Below are positions 62,901 to 64,000 of a stretch of DNA of 64,000 nucleotides, piece by piece. Source of the DNA: CAZHNW01 sp942491575 (lineage in GTDB: Bacteria > Spirochaetota > UBA4802 > UBA5550); the NCBI GenBank assembly GCA_942491575.1, contig CALOBT010000025.1, forward strand, positions 2,480,001 to 2,544,000. Reading direction: 5' to 3'. Made by a program: the position numbers and the translations under genes. Below the pieces are notes generated by a model. The model was not told the DNA's origin and ran no database searches. It was given only the letters and a program-made list of their open reading frames with translations. How positions within the stretch are numbered: the first letter of the stretch is position 1; every line of letters begins with the position of its first letter.

Positions 62901-63343
62901 TCTTCAACCTCCGATTCACCAAGTTCAGTAAGATCTTCAGCCTGGATTTCGGAAAAATCCTCCCCGGGCATGGAAATATCGGGAAATTCTTCTGCAGATT
63001 CTTCCGCAACCTCTTCGGCGACACTCATCAGATCCTCAAGAGGAAGATCTTCAGCGGCAGCTATCCCTTCCAGGGGTTCCGGAACGGGTTCAATCTCTTC
63101 AACGTCTCCAAATCCGTCGAGATCCCCCAGGGGCAGATCCAGGTCATCGGGTTCACCTATATTTATTTCAGGGAATTCTTCCCCGGCATCAATTTCTGGT
63201 TCGCTGACAGGCTCGGCTACAGCAGCCGGGACTCCAAGGGGCCGTGAATACTGGGAATTATTGACCACCTCAACAATGCGGTTGATCTCTTCCAGTTCTT
63301 CCGGAGTGTATGTGATTTGATCCTTTTGTTCAGTTTCTGCCAT
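59909..63343 (-). CDS. Acidic, membrane-anchored TPR protein, FlcA-like
   Basis: The 1144-residue protein has three parts. Residues 1-465 are extremely rich in Glu and Asp with repeated EEIEE/DDL/EDIPD runs and likely disordered. Residues 466-580 are a folded cytoplasmic segment (LSERELKKLKKAIILLHPNL, a FliL-like or DUF helix bundle), then a membrane span at about 585-607 (IFGGVAAAACVVTLLSYQYI). The last ~530 residues are at least ten TPR repeats, likely periplasmic. The topology matches the spirochaete flagellar collar protein FlcA (BB0326 in Borrelia), which I infer. If so it scaffolds the periplasmic flagellar motor. AGGTG precedes the ATG. A 500-residue antisense frame over the acidic region is a composition shadow. 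Confidence 0.85.
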   Translation of the reverse strand: MAETEQKDQITYTPEELEEINRIVEVVNNSQYSRPLGVPAAVAEPVSEPEIDAGEEFPEINIGEPDDLDLPLGDLDGFGDVEEIEPVPEPLEGIAAAEDLPLEDLMSVAEEVAEESAEEFPDISMPGEDFSEIQAEDLTELGESEVEDISDLIEEVEDIGEPGPPGEIEDLEEIEELDEIEEIEGLEELPGDVSAPEEIETLDDLTGDLTEETGEAAPDFEEMDFAADISGEEAAEAPPGEPLSALDELDALTSEEPESLDDQELADTEFVGGDEFEPVEEVPEEIEELEDAGVPEIDLDDLAAPSETVEAPDDTGVAFEQGIESDIPDLSDISFEEGEDIPEAAESDIPDIGFDDIGGEDISEETSLADEIDGIPDLGDLTTESEETPGIEEIEDIDIEPIDDVAEPVPVEQEDISDDFAIEPLEEEEVSPADTEGTGGGEPLELSERELKKLKKAIILLHPNLRTMIKNIIVNDRLAPGEARQLVDMVMESRPEHEIAGFIEEQLGMAVDLSDETASEGRRIIHARPEYTREGRERQKKLLKLTRIFGGVAAAACVVTLLSYQYIYKPIMAKKKIHEGVQLILAPGDYLKKPKDYIKAEDLVKEVEENYKKDFVYGFNAYGDAYFRQKEYLRSYQKYNKSYSLEPGNIETLNNLGRFYSRVPKEFYNSVKGETEKLYFEKRKGKPLIKNQLDLAIEFFQRTLLKKPNDISALVGIGNAYFYQGQFLKAKKYYQDILKVDHKSPIGWGGLLNLYIERDAYDLVASTHTEIRYRKIMPDLESPLLAKLANYYLERRKSDKFNVRVDHGVMSPRLADMDDNTFPAVKSVLQALNQRDSDYPPLHLVSAKLYRVQNNFKVMKRHLDRALKAEPEYFGALHLMGAYYYDIKQPAKAYQYFNRAIKASANPPEFAKADFYKETEELGETYTLMGNIFYYFFDRVKYRYGNLEDEEIDKNVEKLANFNIARDKYENALKEGYKSPELHYNLGRIYYLNKLYRKSLDQWLNLYDDFVDRPELMFALGNAFYHLGNREAAKGEYLKLINVSEYEAEKAGMVVRSSQKHVKLFGSLSSAYNNIGAVYQLQKDESRSSISYWKSIDYAKRLGYENEFARVNLARSINREKPPEPVLDENIPYSIKYYREDLRK

Positions 63344-63551
63344 TCACCTGCACCTGTACTACTGAAATTGCGAAGTGCGCAGGGGGCACTCCGGCCTATT
63401 ATAAAGAGACATAATACGAAAATATAGTACCTGTCAAAGAAAATTTACTACTACTGCTTAATATTTTCCCTCTAATTATCGACATAATTAGTATATCAAT
63501 AAACGAAAAGAAAGTCATATATCTGTTATTATTTACATGGGAAGGAACCTT

Positions 63552-64000
63552 ATGAGCAATCGTTTCAGGGCAGCATTTTCCGCTTTTCTATTATTGGCTG
63601 CAGGACAGCTTGTGGCACAATCCTACGAGAGCGAAAAAACCGAATATTACTATAATCTGAAAAGCATGAAATCACCCTCCGCCCCCCGTATTATCAAGCT
63701 GGTTAATATTGATAATCTTTCCACGGGAAAACAGACAATTCAGCGGGGAATTCTTTTTACCTGCAGAAACCGAAATGCCGGGAGGGTTCTAATTGCAGGC
63801 ACCTTCTCTCAATGGAAACCGAGGGCTATGCGGAGAAGCAATTACGGCATATGGTACTACTTTGCACCTGCCCCGAAAGCTGTTCAGGAAGTTGCATATA
63901 AATATATTGTAGATGGGGTATGGCTCACTGATTCATCCAATCCCTTCAAAAGGGATGACAACGCCGGTTCTTATGTTTCCCTCACCAGTTTCCCTAGAGA
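63552..64000 (+). CDS. Exported glycogen-binding-domain protein, 5' part
   Basis: The frame runs off the window after 149 residues. It has a signal peptide (RAAFSAFLLLAAGQLVAQS) and, from about residue 75, GILFTCRNRNAGRVLIAGTFSQWKPRAM with AYKYIVDGVWLTDSSNP, a carbohydrate-binding module 48 (AMPK glycogen-binding) fold. In spirochaetes such exported proteins occur near flagellar or envelope genes; the role is unknown. AAGGA lies before the ATG. It is divergent from the FlcA-like gene. Confidence 0.85.
   Translation, partial: MSNRFRAAFSAFLLLAAGQLVAQSYESEKTEYYYNLKSMKSPSAPRIIKLVNIDNLSTGKQTIQRGILFTCRNRNAGRVLIAGTFSQWKPRAMRRSNYGIWYYFAPAPKAVQEVAYKYIVDGVWLTDSSNPFKRDDNAGSYVSLTSFPR

Noticed and set aside
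61818..63320. A 500-codon plus-strand frame opposite the acidic region
   Set aside because: It is almost all Ser, Gly and Arg, the antisense reading of Glu/Asp codons in the FlcA-like gene. It has no ribosome site and no domain.
1..64000. CRISPR arrays, tRNA and rRNA genes, and prophage
   Set aside because: I looked for direct repeats with spacers, cloverleaf-like segments and phage structural genes and saw none I could support.

Overview
The window most likely comes from a free-living or sediment-type spirochaete (Spirochaetota). The best pointer is the gene at 59909-63343: a very acidic cytoplasmic half, one membrane span and a periplasmic TPR half, the layout of the spirochaetal periplasmic flagellar collar protein FlcA. 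The many short secreted, lipoprotein and TPR proteins of no known family, the large chemotaxis set and the AT-rich spacers fit this. The assignment is an inference from gene content; there is no rRNA or tRNA gene in the window.

Layout. 1-4750: end of a PutP-type Na+/proline symporter, an ADP-ribosylglycohydrolase, then a DUF362 / EFR1-type flavodoxin-ferredoxin operon whose second gene is split by an IS3-family element. 5040-11760: a lipoprotein, a membrane-anchored AraC regulator, monomeric isocitrate dehydrogenase, a frameshifted gene remnant, a MauE/DoxX-like membrane protein and a rhodanese lipoprotein. 11759-16870: an ATP-grasp gene split by a second, IS150-type IS3 element, then an acyltransferase and a carotenoid-desaturase-like FAD enzyme. 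17198-22092: a Cache-like sensor diguanylate cyclase and a ptb-ptb-buk operon with a structured leader. 22097-32056: a chemotaxis operon (MCP, CheR, CheB, CheW, a REC-STAS fusion, CheA) with a second CheW and a decayed CheW copy nearby. 32409-44190: ankyrin protein, purine salvage pair (NCS2 permease plus phosphoribosyltransferase), an ABC export operon headed by a tautomerase, a PAS sensor ATPase without a histidine box, a PilZ protein. 44284-51280: a candidate structured RNA, a free-standing LON substrate-binding domain, a yidD/TPR secretion-type operon, and psd with three small genes. 51304-55364: an ECF sigma factor operon with membrane, CsgG-like/beta-barrel and fibronectin-III lipoprotein genes, then another lipoprotein. 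55700-59233: a lone transcription unit with a 27-bp operator-like palindrome and a single 1114-residue protein that joins a radical-SAM activase to its glycyl radical enzyme. 59166-64000: a decayed quinone-reductase-like gene, the FlcA-like gene and the start of a glycogen-binding-domain protein.

The most notable item is the activase-glycyl radical enzyme fusion with its private operator. Both IS elements can be excised on paper, with one copy of their target duplication (4 bp and 3 bp), to restore an uninterrupted host gene, so their ends are known to the base. Metabolically the window suggests a chemotactic, c-di-GMP-using bacterium able to ferment (acyl-CoA to acyl phosphate to ATP through Ptb/Buk, plus radical dehydratase-type chemistry).
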